This document shows, piece after piece, positions 43,240 through 53,019 of a stretch of 64,000 nucleotides of DNA. The position numbers and the translations under genes are program-made. Position 1 is the first letter of the stretch; each line of letters opens with the position of its first letter. The DNA is from UBA1413 sp964461455 (GTDB taxonomy: Bacteria > Bacteroidota > Bacteroidia > Bacteroidales > Prolixibacteraceae), in assembly GCA_964461455.1 (NCBI GenBank), contig CAYWUJ010000002.1, forward strand, positions 1-64,000, read 5' to 3'. The notes beneath the pieces are model-generated. The model saw only the letters and a list, made by a program, of their open reading frames with translations, did no database searches and had not been told where the DNA came from.

Positions 43240-45042
43240 CTATTTATACTCAGGACGCTGTTCCAGCACCCCGGGCTGCAGGTCGAGCTGACCCTGCGGA
43301 ACGGGCTGGTACTTGTCGGCATCGCTGAAGGTGTACCCTTTCATGAATTCCCTGATGCGGAGGTCAGCCGTAGCGAAGCCGTTCAGCACTTCAGCCATGC
43401 TTTTGCCGCCGATTTTCATGGGCAGGTTATCCCAGCGGCGCAGGTCAAAGAAACGCATGCCCTCGGTGGCGAATTCGAGGCGCTGTTCCCACTGGACGGC
43501 CTTCATCGCCTCTTCCTTGTTGGCAAAACCGGTGTAGAGACCGAGTTTGTAGTTGGCAGCAGGCTTGGTGAAATCCACGTCGCCTTCAGCACCCCACGGA
43601 TAGACCGACGGAGGAAGCTTGGTGATTTTCACCTTACCCATGACCACGTCATTATCGGCACGCTCGCGGATCATATTGACCAGATCCTTGGCCGTGGGCA
43701 GGTCGCCTTCGAAGGCAGCCACTTCGGCTCTCCACAGCAGGATATGGGCATAGCGGATGTAACGGTAGTTGTTGGCGTTGACACCTGTCTGCCATCCCGT
43801 AGTGGTGGAAAGGCTGAATTTCTCAGACTGTTTGAAGAAGGGTTTCGAGGCAGGCATGTAAGGGCCGCCTTCAGTCTGCTTGCGGATCCAGTCCCTTCCG
43901 CGGTTGATACCCCAGTCCTTGTAGGGAATGCCCCTGCGGCTGACGGTCCAGTCGAGACGGGGATCCACAGGGGTCACATCATCGGGGACAAAGTCGGCTT
44001 CTGAAGGAACCCCCTGGTCATTTTTGAAATCGGAGTTGTTGAAGGTGTCAAAGAGGGGCAGCCCGTTGGCATCGACCTTAAAGGCGTTGACCAGGTTCTG
44101 GGAGGGCTGGTGGAAACCGCAGCACATCCCGATGTCGCTCCCGTGGGGGAAGTTCAGCCCGATACCCATTTCACCGTTCAGCGACTCGTTGATGTCGTTG
44201 ACGTTGGCCTGGATCTCAAAAATAGACTCGGCATTGTTTTCGGTGGCAATTTCGAAGTTCTGGATGAACTTGGGCATCAGGGAGTATTTCTGGCTGTTGA
44301 TGATGTTGTCGAGCAGCGGTTTGGCTTCGGCATACTTGAGGTCCTGCAGGTAAGCACGGGCGGCCAGGGCCATGGCGGCATATTTGGTAGGCCGGCCGGG
44401 CTGGGCCTGGGTTTCGGGCAGGGTCTCATAGGCAAACTTAAGGTCGGCAATGATGTGGTTCAGCACGTCACCGGGTTGGTTGACATTGCTGACAGCCTTG
44501 GGGTCGGGAGTATCCTCGGTAAGAATCGGAATATAATCCCCGAACACCAGACGGGCTTCGAAGTTGTACATTCCCCTGAGGAAACGGGCTTCGGCCAGGT
44601 ATTTGTTGGCGGTGGCCTCATCGATGGTTCCTTCTTCCAGGGTTTTCTTGATCACCCTGATCGTTTTGTTGGCACGGTCTACGCCCATACCGATGCATAG
44701 TCTCCATTTGTCGGCAGGATAAGCGTTGGTGCTGAACACCGCCCATCGTTCGATGTCATTGGCAATGGCCTGGTCGCCGATTTCCGATCCCTTGTAGGCA
44801 TCGTCGGAAGCCGCGGAACCATAGGTCCAGTTCTGGATGGAAGCCCCCCAGGATACCGTCCACAGGGCGCTCCCGCTGATAATCCCGTAAGTCCCCGTCA
44901 ACAAGGCGTCAATCCCCTTTTCGGAGTAAAAAACATTCTCAGAGGTCGACCCCAGAGGAGCTTTGGTCAGAAAATCTTCCGAGCAGGAAAAGGACATGGT
45001 CAATAACAGGGTGGTGACCATGCATATCATTAGTTTTTTCAT
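43240..45042 (-). CDS. SusD/RagB-family lipoprotein (pair 3)
   Basis: The 600-residue surface lipoprotein carries a signal peptide with lipobox LTMSFSCSEDFL. SusD patterns: EARFLRGMYNFEARLVFGDYIPI, YRYIRYAHILLWRAEVAAFEG and QWEQRLEFATEGMRFFDLRRW. ATG 45042 is preferred over the in-frame ATG 45051. It follows SusC by 35 bp and partners it. The ligand is unknown; the downstream DUF6807 gene gives little clue. Confidence 0.95.
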   Translation of the reverse strand: MKKLMICMVTTLLLTMSFSCSEDFLTKAPLGSTSENVFYSEKGIDALLTGTYGIISGSALWTVSWGASIQNWTYGSAASDDAYKGSEIGDQAIANDIERWAVFSTNAYPADKWRLCIGMGVDRANKTIRVIKKTLEEGTIDEATANKYLAEARFLRGMYNFEARLVFGDYIPILTEDTPDPKAVSNVNQPGDVLNHIIADLKFAYETLPETQAQPGRPTKYAAMALAARAYLQDLKYAEAKPLLDNIINSQKYSLMPKFIQNFEIATENNAESIFEIQANVNDINESLNGEMGIGLNFPHGSDIGMCCGFHQPSQNLVNAFKVDANGLPLFDTFNNSDFKNDQGVPSEADFVPDDVTPVDPRLDWTVSRRGIPYKDWGINRGRDWIRKQTEGGPYMPASKPFFKQSEKFSLSTTTGWQTGVNANNYRYIRYAHILLWRAEVAAFEGDLPTAKDLVNMIRERADNDVVMGKVKITKLPPSVYPWGAEGDVDFTKPAANYKLGLYTGFANKEEAMKAVQWEQRLEFATEGMRFFDLRRWDNLPMKIGGKSMAEVLNGFATADLRIREFMKGYTFSDADKYQPVPQGQLDLQPGVLEQRPEYK

Positions 45043-45077
45043 ATCTCTCATATATTATATGGTTATTGAATTAGTGA

Positions 45078-48000
45078 TTACAAGTCAAGGTTAACCCCGA
45101 ACATAAACTGGCGTGCTGTTGGCCAGGCGCCCTGGTCCAGACCCATGCCCGATCCTGAGGAGTTGAGTTCCGGGTCGAGGCCGGTGTATTTGGTCAGGGT
45201 GAACAGGTTGGTGCCCTGGACATAGAGCCGCAGCCCCTTGATCTGGGCTTTGCTCAGCAGGCTGGACGGAACGGTATACCCCAAACGGAGGCTCTTGAGT
45301 CTCAGGAAGGAACCGTCTTCCAGGAATGCCGTGGAAGGCTGCTGTGATATGTCGTTGAAATCGAGCATGGGCAACGTAGCATCGGCTTTGTTGATGTGCG
45401 TACTGCCCCATGATTCATAAAGGGCCGCCTTGCTCAGACCACCGTTGAACATTCCGTAGTCGATCCACCTCTTCACGTAATTCACCACTTCGTTCCCCGC
45501 GCTGCCGTAGAAGAAGATGTTCATGTCGAAGTTACCATATCCCAGGTCGATGTTGAGGCCACCGGTCAGGTCGGGATGGGGACTGCCGATAAAAGTGCGG
45601 TCATCAGCGGTGATCTTACCATCGGGTTTTCCGTCGGGACCGCTGATATCCCTGAATTTGAAATGGCCGGGAACCGTGTATTCGTCTCCGTATTTGGGAG
45701 CGGCGGCTGCTTCCGAATCGGTCTGGATAATGCCGTCGACGATGTACCCGAAGAATTCAGGGAACTGAGTTCCGATGGCATAACGGGTGTAGGTCATCTG
45801 GCGCAGGCTGCCGGCATCGACCGTTTTCTTGGGATCGCCGAAGAGCTTGGTAATCTCATTCTTGTAATGCGACGCGGTAGCGGTGATGTTGTACCTGAAC
45901 TTGCCGTTCAGGGCCGTGTTGTTGTACCCCAGTTCCAGGTCGAAGCCCATGTTCTTCATCTCCCCGATGTTCACGTTGGGGGCGGTGGCCAGACCCATCA
46001 CGTTGGGAATAGGCTCCTGGATCAACATATCGGAGGTGATCCTGTCCCAGATGTCAAAGGAGAAGGAGAGGGATTTGTCGAGCAGGGTGGCATCGATACC
46101 AAAGTTGAGGGTTTTGGTCTTTTCCCAGGTCACATCTTCATTCCCCAGGGTGGAGGGCTGGAACCCGGCCACTGCACTGGTATTAGAGCCGTCAAAGGCA
46201 TAGGCTGCCACATATTTGTCGCTGGCAAAAGTGGTATAGGAGTTATAGTTTCCGATCTGGTCATTTCCGGAAATCCCATAGCCCACCCTGACTTTGAGCA
46301 GGTCGAGCCAGTTCTGGGTGCCGGCCATGAAGTTTTCCTGTGAGAGGGCCCATGCGGCCGACACGGCGGGGAATACCCCATAGCGGTTGGCTTCGCTGAA
46401 ACGGCTGGAGCCGTCGCGGCGTACCGTCCCTTCCAGGAAGTATTTCCCGGCCAGGTCATAGTTGACCCGGGCAAACTGCGAGAAGAGAGACCATTCGGAA
46501 CCGTAGCCGTTGTTGTCCTTGTTGATTTCACCCGAGTTCAGCTGCATATAATCGGGATCTTCCGAGAAATACTGGCTGCGGCTGGCATTCAATTCCTGGT
46601 ATTTATTTTCAATGGCCTCGGTACCCACCACCACATTCACCTTGTGGATGTCGGCAAAGGTGGCGCTGTAGTTGACGGTATTGGTCCAGTTCCACTGGAA
46701 GGTGTAGTTGGAGTTTACATAAAGGTCATTCACCTTGTCGGGTTCTGAGAATTCAAAGCTGGGAATGCTGTATCCCTTGTAGTTCCACTGTCCCCAGTTA
46801 TATCCGATCAACGATTTAAAGGTCAGCCCTTTCATGAAGGTCACTTCCCCGAAGGCACTTCCCAGGATACGGTTGTACTTTCCATTGTTATTTCTTTCCC
46901 TGAAAAGCCTGGCGACGGGGTTAAAGCCGTTGCCCATTTCCGGAGCCTTGGTGCCGGCAAAATTCCCCATGATATCGTACACGGGAATAATCGGCTGCAT
47001 ACGGTAGGCATCGGAAAGGGGGCTGTCTTCGGCATTGTCGGTGAAACGGCCGCTTTCGTCGATGTAAATCACCTGCAGGGTTTCCCCGGCTTTGAACCAG
47101 TTGTTGAACTTGGCATCGGAATTCATCCTGAAGCTATACCGCTTAAAATTGGTGTGGATCAGGTAACCATCCTCATCGAGATAGTTCCCCGAGAAGGCGT
47201 AGGTTCCGTTCTTGCCACCACCCGACACGGCAATGTCATACTCCTGGACCACGCCGTTGCGGTAGATCTCGTCATACCAGTTGGTGCCGGTTTTGTTGGC
47301 CTTGAAAATGGTATAGTCGGGATAATTATAGAGGGAAGGATCGGTGGCGGGGTCGCCCTGCCGGGCACCTGCCGGAAGGATATAGTCGGGGATCACCGGA
47401 CTGGCGCCATTGCCGAACTGGGCATGTGAAGGAGACAGGCCCCTGTTGGCAAAGGAGAGCCACGTGGCTTCGCCATACTCCTTGGTGTCGAGCAGGTCAT
47501 ACTGGTTCGACGGCTGGGTCAAACCGGTACGGGCGCTGAAACTAATGGTGGGCTGCTGGTTATCCTTTCCCTTCTTGGTGGTGATGATCACTACACCGTT
47601 GGCCCCGCGGGTACCGTAGATGGCCGCCGAGGAAGCATCCTTCAGGATGGAGATCGATTCGATATCACTGGGGCTCACATTGTTGCCGGGGCCTGCAGGA
47701 ACACCGTCGATGATGTACAGAGGATTGGAATTGTTGATGGTGCCGATCCCGCGGATCCGGATGGTAGCATCACCCCCGGGACGGTTGGCCGAAGTTACGG
47801 TCACCCCGGAGACCTGCCCCTGAATGCGGCTGACCACACTCGGCGCCGTCGAAATCGCCATTTGCTCGGCACTGACCGTCGATACCGCACCCGTCAGTTC
47901 CTCTTTCATACGGGTACCATACCCGACCACCACCACCTCATCGACATCGAACACCTCGGGATCCAGGGCGACATTAATCTCCGTCTGGTTCCCGATGGTC

Positions 48001-48272
48001 ATGTCAAACGACTTCATCCCGATGTAGGAGAAAGTCAGTACCGTAGCAGAAGCCGGCACGCTGAGCTGATAGACACCGTCGAGATTGGTCACGGTACCTA
48101 CGGTGGTTCCCTTGACAACTACAGTAGCTCCGGGAATCGGCGTACCGGTATTATCGGTCACCGTACCCTGAATACTCCTTTGCTGTGCAAAAGAACCCAG
48201 AGAAAAAGCCATAAAAATGGCCAACATCACAAAGGCGGCATGACTGCCCCTCCTAAATTTCAGTTTTTCCAT
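45078..48272 (-). CDS. SusC-family TonB-dependent outer-membrane transporter (pair 3)
   Basis: A 1064-residue protein with signal peptide (MLAIFMAFSLGSFAQQ), regulatory domain (GTVTDNTGTPIPGATV), DEVVVVGYG, plug with NSNPLYIIDGV and DASSAAIYGTRGANGVVIITT, and a barrel ending in NLDL. The plug is complete. It heads a bicistronic operon with the SusD gene, closed by the terminator at 43191-43221. The promoter region is marked by a repeated ATAGATTTGAA (48271 and 48312). Confidence 0.96.
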   Translation of the reverse strand: MEKLKFRRGSHAAFVMLAIFMAFSLGSFAQQRSIQGTVTDNTGTPIPGATVVVKGTTVGTVTNLDGVYQLSVPASATVLTFSYIGMKSFDMTIGNQTEINVALDPEVFDVDEVVVVGYGTRMKEELTGAVSTVSAEQMAISTAPSVVSRIQGQVSGVTVTSANRPGGDATIRIRGIGTINNSNPLYIIDGVPAGPGNNVSPSDIESISILKDASSAAIYGTRGANGVVIITTKKGKDNQQPTISFSARTGLTQPSNQYDLLDTKEYGEATWLSFANRGLSPSHAQFGNGASPVIPDYILPAGARQGDPATDPSLYNYPDYTIFKANKTGTNWYDEIYRNGVVQEYDIAVSGGGKNGTYAFSGNYLDEDGYLIHTNFKRYSFRMNSDAKFNNWFKAGETLQVIYIDESGRFTDNAEDSPLSDAYRMQPIIPVYDIMGNFAGTKAPEMGNGFNPVARLFRERNNNGKYNRILGSAFGEVTFMKGLTFKSLIGYNWGQWNYKGYSIPSFEFSEPDKVNDLYVNSNYTFQWNWTNTVNYSATFADIHKVNVVVGTEAIENKYQELNASRSQYFSEDPDYMQLNSGEINKDNNGYGSEWSLFSQFARVNYDLAGKYFLEGTVRRDGSSRFSEANRYGVFPAVSAAWALSQENFMAGTQNWLDLLKVRVGYGISGNDQIGNYNSYTTFASDKYVAAYAFDGSNTSAVAGFQPSTLGNEDVTWEKTKTLNFGIDATLLDKSLSFSFDIWDRITSDMLIQEPIPNVMGLATAPNVNIGEMKNMGFDLELGYNNTALNGKFRYNITATASHYKNEITKLFGDPKKTVDAGSLRQMTYTRYAIGTQFPEFFGYIVDGIIQTDSEAAAAPKYGDEYTVPGHFKFRDISGPDGKPDGKITADDRTFIGSPHPDLTGGLNIDLGYGNFDMNIFFYGSAGNEVVNYVKRWIDYGMFNGGLSKAALYESWGSTHINKADATLPMLDFNDISQQPSTAFLEDGSFLRLKSLRLGYTVPSSLLSKAQIKGLRLYVQGTNLFTLTKYTGLDPELNSSGSGMGLDQGAWPTARQFMFGVNLDL

Positions 48273-48391
48273 AGATTTGAAGTTTTGTTAATGGTAAAGT
48301 ACAAATAGCATATAGATTTGAATGACCTATATCCAACATACACAGGGGAAACGCATTTCAAAATATCCGGAAATGTCATAGGCTATTTCCG
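48271..48391. promoter_or_regulatory. Upstream region of SusC pair 3: direct and inverted repeats
   Basis: ATAGATTTGAA occurs at 48271-48281 and 48312-48322 (41 bp apart, four helical turns). CGGAAAT and ATTTCCG (48368-48391) form 7-bp inverted arms around 10 bases. No perfect -7 box was found on the minus strand, as expected for an activator-dependent promoter; an AT-rich region lies between. The regulator is not in the window. Confidence 0.4.
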
Positions 48392-48470
48392 TTAGGTTTT
48401 AGTTTAAATTTCATCACTAAGATAGTACTTTTTACAATATGCAACCTTCCGGGCAGGCAAATTATTTTTT

Positions 48471-48478
48471 TACCTTTG
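48471..48478 (+). promoter_or_regulatory. -7 box of the membrane protein gene
   Basis: TACCTTTG matches TAnnTTTG 26 bases before ATG 48504; the -33 is not recognisable. Confidence 0.5.
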
Positions 48479-48503
48479 CCTTGCATAAAAAAAGTGATCA
48501 GCA

Positions 48504-49331
48504 GTGAAAACTCTTCTTTACGTCGTTATAGCGGCAGCCATTACCCTGGTTGCAATCGTTTACCAGAGGTCCACGGGTCCCACCTACCCTAAAAAAGTGG
48601 AATTACAGATCGGTAACGGGGTTTATCCGCTGGAACTGATCAGGAGCCATGGGGGGGAGACGGATTGTCCCCTGGAGTTTCATATTCCCGACACTTCCGT
48701 AACGGGAGTGGTCACTTTCCGGAGGTTTCCGGTGAATGAAGAGTGGACGACGGCAGCCATGGAACGTCGCGATTCCGTGCTGGTTGCCTCTCTGCCGCAC
48801 CAGCCTCCGGCGGGGAAACTGGAGTACCGGGTTGAATTCCGCAAGGGAGAGAAGAGCTATCCTTTGCATGAGTCCAACGCCACGGTGGTCAGGTTCAAGG
48901 GCGATGTTCCTGCGGCCATCCTGATACCCCACATCATCCTGATGTTTGTGGCCATGTTTTTTGCCAACCTGGCCGGGGTCATGGCCCTCTTCCGGCATCC
49001 GAAGTTCAGGTTTTATACTCTCTGGACCCTGGTCCTTCTGGGAGTCGGGGGTATGATCTTCGGCCCCTGGGTGCAGTGGCACGCCTTCGGGGAAGCCTGG
49101 GCAGGCATCCCCTTTGCCTGGGATCTCACCGACAATAAAACCCTGCTGGCCTTTCTCTTCTGGATCCTGGCCGTGGTCATGAACCGGAAAGAAGAACGCC
49201 CGGGATACGTCATCATGGCCTCCCTGGTCATGCTGGCCGTCTATTCCATTCCCCACAGCATGTTCGGGTCACAACTCGACCCCGAAACCGGAAAAATCAT
49301 CCAGGGGATGATCCTTAACCCCCTGTTCTGA
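48504..49331 (+). CDS. Conserved hypothetical membrane protein
   Basis: A 275-residue protein with an N-terminal helix (residues 2-20), a periplasmic beta-rich domain of about 110 residues (EFHIPDTSVTGVVTFRRFP), then four membrane helices. Conserved-looking residues lie in AWDLTDNKTLLAFLFW and HSMFGSQLDP. I do not recognise the family; similar open-plan proteins occur in Bacteroidota genomes. Monocistronic; converges on the DacB gene. Confidence 0.75.
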   Translation: MKTLLYVVIAAAITLVAIVYQRSTGPTYPKKVELQIGNGVYPLELIRSHGGETDCPLEFHIPDTSVTGVVTFRRFPVNEEWTTAAMERRDSVLVASLPHQPPAGKLEYRVEFRKGEKSYPLHESNATVVRFKGDVPAAILIPHIILMFVAMFFANLAGVMALFRHPKFRFYTLWTLVLLGVGGMIFGPWVQWHAFGEAWAGIPFAWDLTDNKTLLAFLFWILAVVMNRKEERPGYVIMASLVMLAVYSIPHSMFGSQLDPETGKIIQGMILNPLF

Positions 49332-49380
49332 CCTCAGAAACCAGATCAGAACAAACATCACAACATCCACATGCCATACC

Positions 49381-49425
49381 ACTTAAGACTTAAGATTTAC
49401 GATTTAAGACTTAAGATTCAGACTT
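49381..49425. repeat. Scrambled ACTTAAG/GATTTACG repeats
   Basis: ACTTAAGACTTAAGATTTAC continues with GATTTAAGACTTAAGATTC in the junction between converging genes. The 12-mer CGATTTAAGACT (49400-49411) recurs on the opposite strand at 5317-5328, upstream of OTC. Confidence 0.5.
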
Positions 49426-49428
49426 CTT

Positions 49429-50871
49429 TCAGTACTTCTTCCTGATTTCGGTGAGCAGTTCCCTGATCTTTTTCACCACTTCCTGTGAGGATCCCGGGAA
49501 GTTGTTGACCAGGAGGGCAAACGCCACTTCCCTGCCCGAGTCACACTTCAGGTATCCGGCATATCCCCTGACCCGTTCCATGGAACCGCTTTTGCATCGC
49601 AGGGTCTCCCCCGGGAAATCCCCGGTGCTGAAACCCGAGAGGGTTCCGTTTCCCGCTGAGGGGAGCGACATCAGAAAAGTTACGGCATGAGGGCTTTTAT
49701 ATGCCTGTCGCAGCACGCCGGTCAGGAACCGCGGGGTAACGGCATTGGCGCGTGACAGTCCGCTTCCGTCTTCCAGAAAGGGGAGATCCCTCACTCCACG
49801 CTCCTTCCAGTGGTTGGCGATCACTTGCAATCCCTCCTGCAGGTTTCCCTGTGGTGATTTCATCTGCGACAAGGCAATGACCAGGTGTTCGGCGAAGAGA
49901 TTGATGCTTTCGTGGTTGATTTCCCTGATAATGCGGGAAAGGGGCGGACTATAGAGGGTGTCGAGGGGGGTCATTTCTGCCGGGATCCTGGTGGTGGTCA
50001 CCTTTCCCGTAACACCAATTCCCATGGTGGTCAGATGGCTGATCAGGAAGTTGCCGAACCATCGCGGGGGATCGGGCATGGCGGCTTTCACGGCGAAATC
50101 CCTGCGTGCCGCGGGAATGGTGCCTCTGATGAGCCGCATCTCCCCCCAGGGGCTTCCGTATACATAGGCCAGATCGCGGTTGACGGAAGAGGAGCGCAGC
50201 TCATTCTGCCAGCGCAGCCAGGGAATCCGGGGCTCGCAACGCACCAGGGTCACGGGTTCTCCGGCCCGGGCAGGAGAATCGAAAAAGAGGGTAACCCTGT
50301 TGTCGGCGAAGGTGAGGCCCGAGGGCCCGGCACCATAATAATTCCCGATATCCTCCCATGCCCAGCCTCCCGGGGTCTCCTCCACCCCGAAGGCCGAGAG
50401 GTCTATGATGAGGTCTCCGTTCACCCGGTCAATACCGGCAGCCTTCAGCCGCTCCCCCATCCTGGCAGCGATGGCCTGGGGTGCAGGAGAATCATCGAAG
50501 GCGGCACTTCCCAGGGTGGGGTCTCCCCCGCCTCTGACCACCAGGGAACCTTCGAGGACCCCGCTCGTCCGGTCAATGATCCCGGAAGTGCCATACACCG
50601 TCATAAACCGGAAATCAGGACCCAGCACTTCCAGGGCCGTCGCCGTGGTCACCGTTTTCAGGGTGGAGGCCGGCGCCAGCAACTGGCCGGCATCCTGTGA
50701 CAATAATATCCTGCCCGAGGGCAACTCCTCGACATGGATCCCCACGGAAGCCCCCTGCAGGGCCTGATCCTGCATCATGCTCCTCATTAATCCCGCAGGT
50801 TGGGGTTGCGCACAAACAAATTGAAGGTTCCCCAGCAGGAATATCCCAATAAAAATCCGTAAATTCACCAT
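49429..50871 (-). CDS. dacB: D-alanyl-D-alanine carboxypeptidase/endopeptidase (PBP4 type)
   Basis: A 480-residue exported serine peptidase that trims and cleaves peptidoglycan cross-links. The signal peptide is MVNLRIFIGIFLLGNLQFVCA; ATG 50871 is preferred to the frame starting at 50892. Class C motifs: STLK (catalytic Ser, within LAPASTLKTVT), ESINLFAEH (SxN) and CKSGSMERV (KSG in place of KTG). The intervening large domain between SxxK and SxN is typical of PBP4. Catalytic residues appear complete. Confidence 0.93.
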   Translation of the reverse strand: MVNLRIFIGIFLLGNLQFVCAQPQPAGLMRSMMQDQALQGASVGIHVEELPSGRILLSQDAGQLLAPASTLKTVTTATALEVLGPDFRFMTVYGTSGIIDRTSGVLEGSLVVRGGGDPTLGSAAFDDSPAPQAIAARMGERLKAAGIDRVNGDLIIDLSAFGVEETPGGWAWEDIGNYYGAGPSGLTFADNRVTLFFDSPARAGEPVTLVRCEPRIPWLRWQNELRSSSVNRDLAYVYGSPWGEMRLIRGTIPAARRDFAVKAAMPDPPRWFGNFLISHLTTMGIGVTGKVTTTRIPAEMTPLDTLYSPPLSRIIREINHESINLFAEHLVIALSQMKSPQGNLQEGLQVIANHWKERGVRDLPFLEDGSGLSRANAVTPRFLTGVLRQAYKSPHAVTFLMSLPSAGNGTLSGFSTGDFPGETLRCKSGSMERVRGYAGYLKCDSGREVAFALLVNNFPGSSQEVVKKIRELLTEIRKKY

Positions 50872-51026
50872 AACAATAATCCCGTTCTTCAAAGTGACTG
50901 AAGTCTAAAAAACATATTCACCCGACGGCCACCGTAAAGTTAATCATTTACCCGGCAAAATATTACAGGCCCGGCCAGGAAGTGCCGGCAGCGAAAGGTT
51001 CACCATCAGCCAAAACAACAGTCAAA

Positions 51027-51398
51027 ATGAACATTGAAGGAAAAGCCAGCATCATGAAGATTTATGTCGGCGAGTCTGACAAGGTCAACGGGAGGCCGTT
51101 GTATGAAGAGATCCTCTTTGCTGCCCGTAGTGCCGGGTTGGCGGGAGCTTCCGTATTCCGGGGGGTCCTTTCGTTCGGCGCCAGCCACTCCCTGCATACC
51201 ATGAAAGTCTTCGCCCTCTCGGGAGACCAGCCCGTTTTGATCGAAATCGTGGATACCACAAAAAACCTGAAGGAGTTCGCACCAGCCCTTTTTCAGCTGA
51301 TGGATGAAAGCAGGAAGGGAGGATTGGTAACCCTCCACAAACTCGATGTTTTACGTTACAGAAAAGGAGAGAAATATAACGAATTCACCTCATTCTAA
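51027..51398 (+). CDS. DUF190 (PII-like) protein
   Basis: The 123-residue protein belongs to DUF190: KIYVGESDKVNGRPLYEEIL ... GLAGASVFRGVLSFGASHSLHT ... PVLIEIVDTTKNLKEF. The fold resembles PII signalling proteins. Members occur next to fluoride channels (CrcB), but none is here. Start ATG 51027 removes 15 residues of low similarity from the longer frame. Located 138 bp upstream of eno on the same strand. Confidence 0.9.
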   Translation: MNIEGKASIMKIYVGESDKVNGRPLYEEILFAARSAGLAGASVFRGVLSFGASHSLHTMKVFALSGDQPVLIEIVDTTKNLKEFAPALFQLMDESRKGGLVTLHKLDVLRYRKGEKYNEFTSF

Positions 51399-51451
51399 GG
51401 AAGGTTCAGAAAGTTAACTCCGTATTAAGTAAGAGTCATACTGCAATTATA

Positions 51452-51459
51452 TATCTTTG
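51452..51459 (+). promoter_or_regulatory. -7 box of the enolase gene
   Basis: TATCTTTG matches TAnnTTTG, leaving a leader of about 75 bases before ATG 51537. -33 not clear. Confidence 0.5.
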
Positions 51460-51536
51460 GACAAGATTTAAAAATACTATTTTCGTACCCTGAATCTTAG
51501 TTATAACAGCAAGTAGTAACCATAAAACAGATCATC

Positions 51537-52838
51537 ATGTTAATTAGTAATGTATTAGGAAGAGAGATCCTGGATTCTCGCGGTAATCCGACCGTTGAAG
51601 TAGAAGTGACGCTAGAGTGTGGTGCCATAGGGCGTGCCGCTGTTCCCTCCGGGGCATCGACAGGTGAGAATGAAGCCATTGAATTGCGTGATAACGACAA
51701 GGGGCGTTTCCTGGGCAAGGGAGTTCTTCGCGCCGTTGAAAACGTGAACAATTTGATTGCCAAGGAAGTCATCGGCATGCTGGCCACCGACCAGGTTGCC
51801 ATTGACCAGAAGATGATCGAACTCGACGGAACCAAAAATAAGTCCAAACTGGGTGCCAACGCCATATTGGGAGTTTCTCTGGCCGTGGCCAGGGCTGCCG
51901 CTGCCTGTCTGGAAATGCCCCTGTACCGGTATATCGGTGGCACGAATGCCAAGACGCTGCCCGTTCCCATGATGAACATCATCAATGGCGGGAGCCATTC
52001 CGACGCCCCCATCGCCTTCCAGGAGTTTATGATCAGGCCCATCGGGGCTCCCTCTTTCCGTGAAGGCCTCCGTATGGGCGCCGAAGTCTTCCACCACCTC
52101 AAGAAGGTGCTGCACAACAGGGGCCTGAGTACCGCCGTGGGTGACGAAGGAGGTTTTGCCCCCGGCCTCAAGGGAACCGAAGACGCCCTGAACAGCATCA
52201 TTGAAGCCATCAAGAATGCCGGCTACAAACCGGGACGTGCCGAAGACGGCGGAGATGTCTCCATTGCCCTGGACTGCGCAGCCTCTGAATTCTTTATGGA
52301 CGGTGCCTACGATTATACGAAATTCGAAGGAGCCACCGGTGTCAAGAGAACGGCGGCCCAGCAGGTCGACTTCCTTGCCGACCTGGTCGCCAAGTTCCCC
52401 ATCGATTCCATTGAAGACGGCATGGCCGAAGGAGACTGGGATGGCTGGGTGAATCTCACCAAACGCCTCGGCGATAAAATACAGCTCGTCGGCGACGACA
52501 ACTTCGTGACGAATATCGAGTACCTGAAGAAGGGTATCGAAATGGGAGCCTGCAATTCCATCCTTATCAAGGTGAACCAGATCGGAACCCTTACCGAAAC
52601 CCTCGACGCCATCGACATGGCCCACCGTGCAGGCTACACCTCGGTCACCTCGCACCGCTCAGGTGAAACCGAAGACTCCACCATCGCCGACATTGCCGTG
52701 GCCACCAACAGCGGACAGATCAAAACCGGATCGCTCAGCCGCTCTGACCGTATGGCCAAATATAACCAGCTCCTCCGCATTGAAGAAGAACTGGGGGCCA
52801 CCGCCATCTATGGCTACAAAAAAGTAACCGGCAAATAA
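51537..52838 (+). CDS. eno: Enolase
   Basis: The 433-residue glycolytic enzyme converts 2-phosphoglycerate to phosphoenolpyruvate. Conserved segments include REILDSRGNPTVEVEV, GANAILGVSLAVARA, MNIINGGSHSD, GDDNFVTN and SHRSGETEDSTIADIAVA; length is normal. Standard housekeeping gene with its own promoter and a terminator right after. Confidence 0.98.
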   Translation: MLISNVLGREILDSRGNPTVEVEVTLECGAIGRAAVPSGASTGENEAIELRDNDKGRFLGKGVLRAVENVNNLIAKEVIGMLATDQVAIDQKMIELDGTKNKSKLGANAILGVSLAVARAAAACLEMPLYRYIGGTNAKTLPVPMMNIINGGSHSDAPIAFQEFMIRPIGAPSFREGLRMGAEVFHHLKKVLHNRGLSTAVGDEGGFAPGLKGTEDALNSIIEAIKNAGYKPGRAEDGGDVSIALDCAASEFFMDGAYDYTKFEGATGVKRTAAQQVDFLADLVAKFPIDSIEDGMAEGDWDGWVNLTKRLGDKIQLVGDDNFVTNIEYLKKGIEMGACNSILIKVNQIGTLTETLDAIDMAHRAGYTSVTSHRSGETEDSTIADIAVATNSGQIKTGSLSRSDRMAKYNQLLRIEEELGATAIYGYKKVTGK

Positions 52839-52912
52839 TACCCTGCCGGAGTCTCAGGGGCTCGAAGGTCCCCGAATGAAATCCGGTGAAAGAGAACTTA
52901 AATAATTCGCAC

Positions 52913-52947
52913 AAAAAAAACGGGAGACATCTTTCTCCCGTTTTTTT
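52913..52947. terminator. Rho-independent terminator after eno
   Basis: CGGGAGA-CATCTT-TCTCCCG (52921-52940) between an A run and a T run; works in both directions, serving eno and the converging DUF6249 gene. Confidence 0.9.
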
Positions 52948-53019
52948 ATGCGTTTCCGCCACTTAGGCTGCTTCCGGCTAATCACAGGAAGTCAGAAACA
53001 GGGCGTTAAAACAAAAGCA

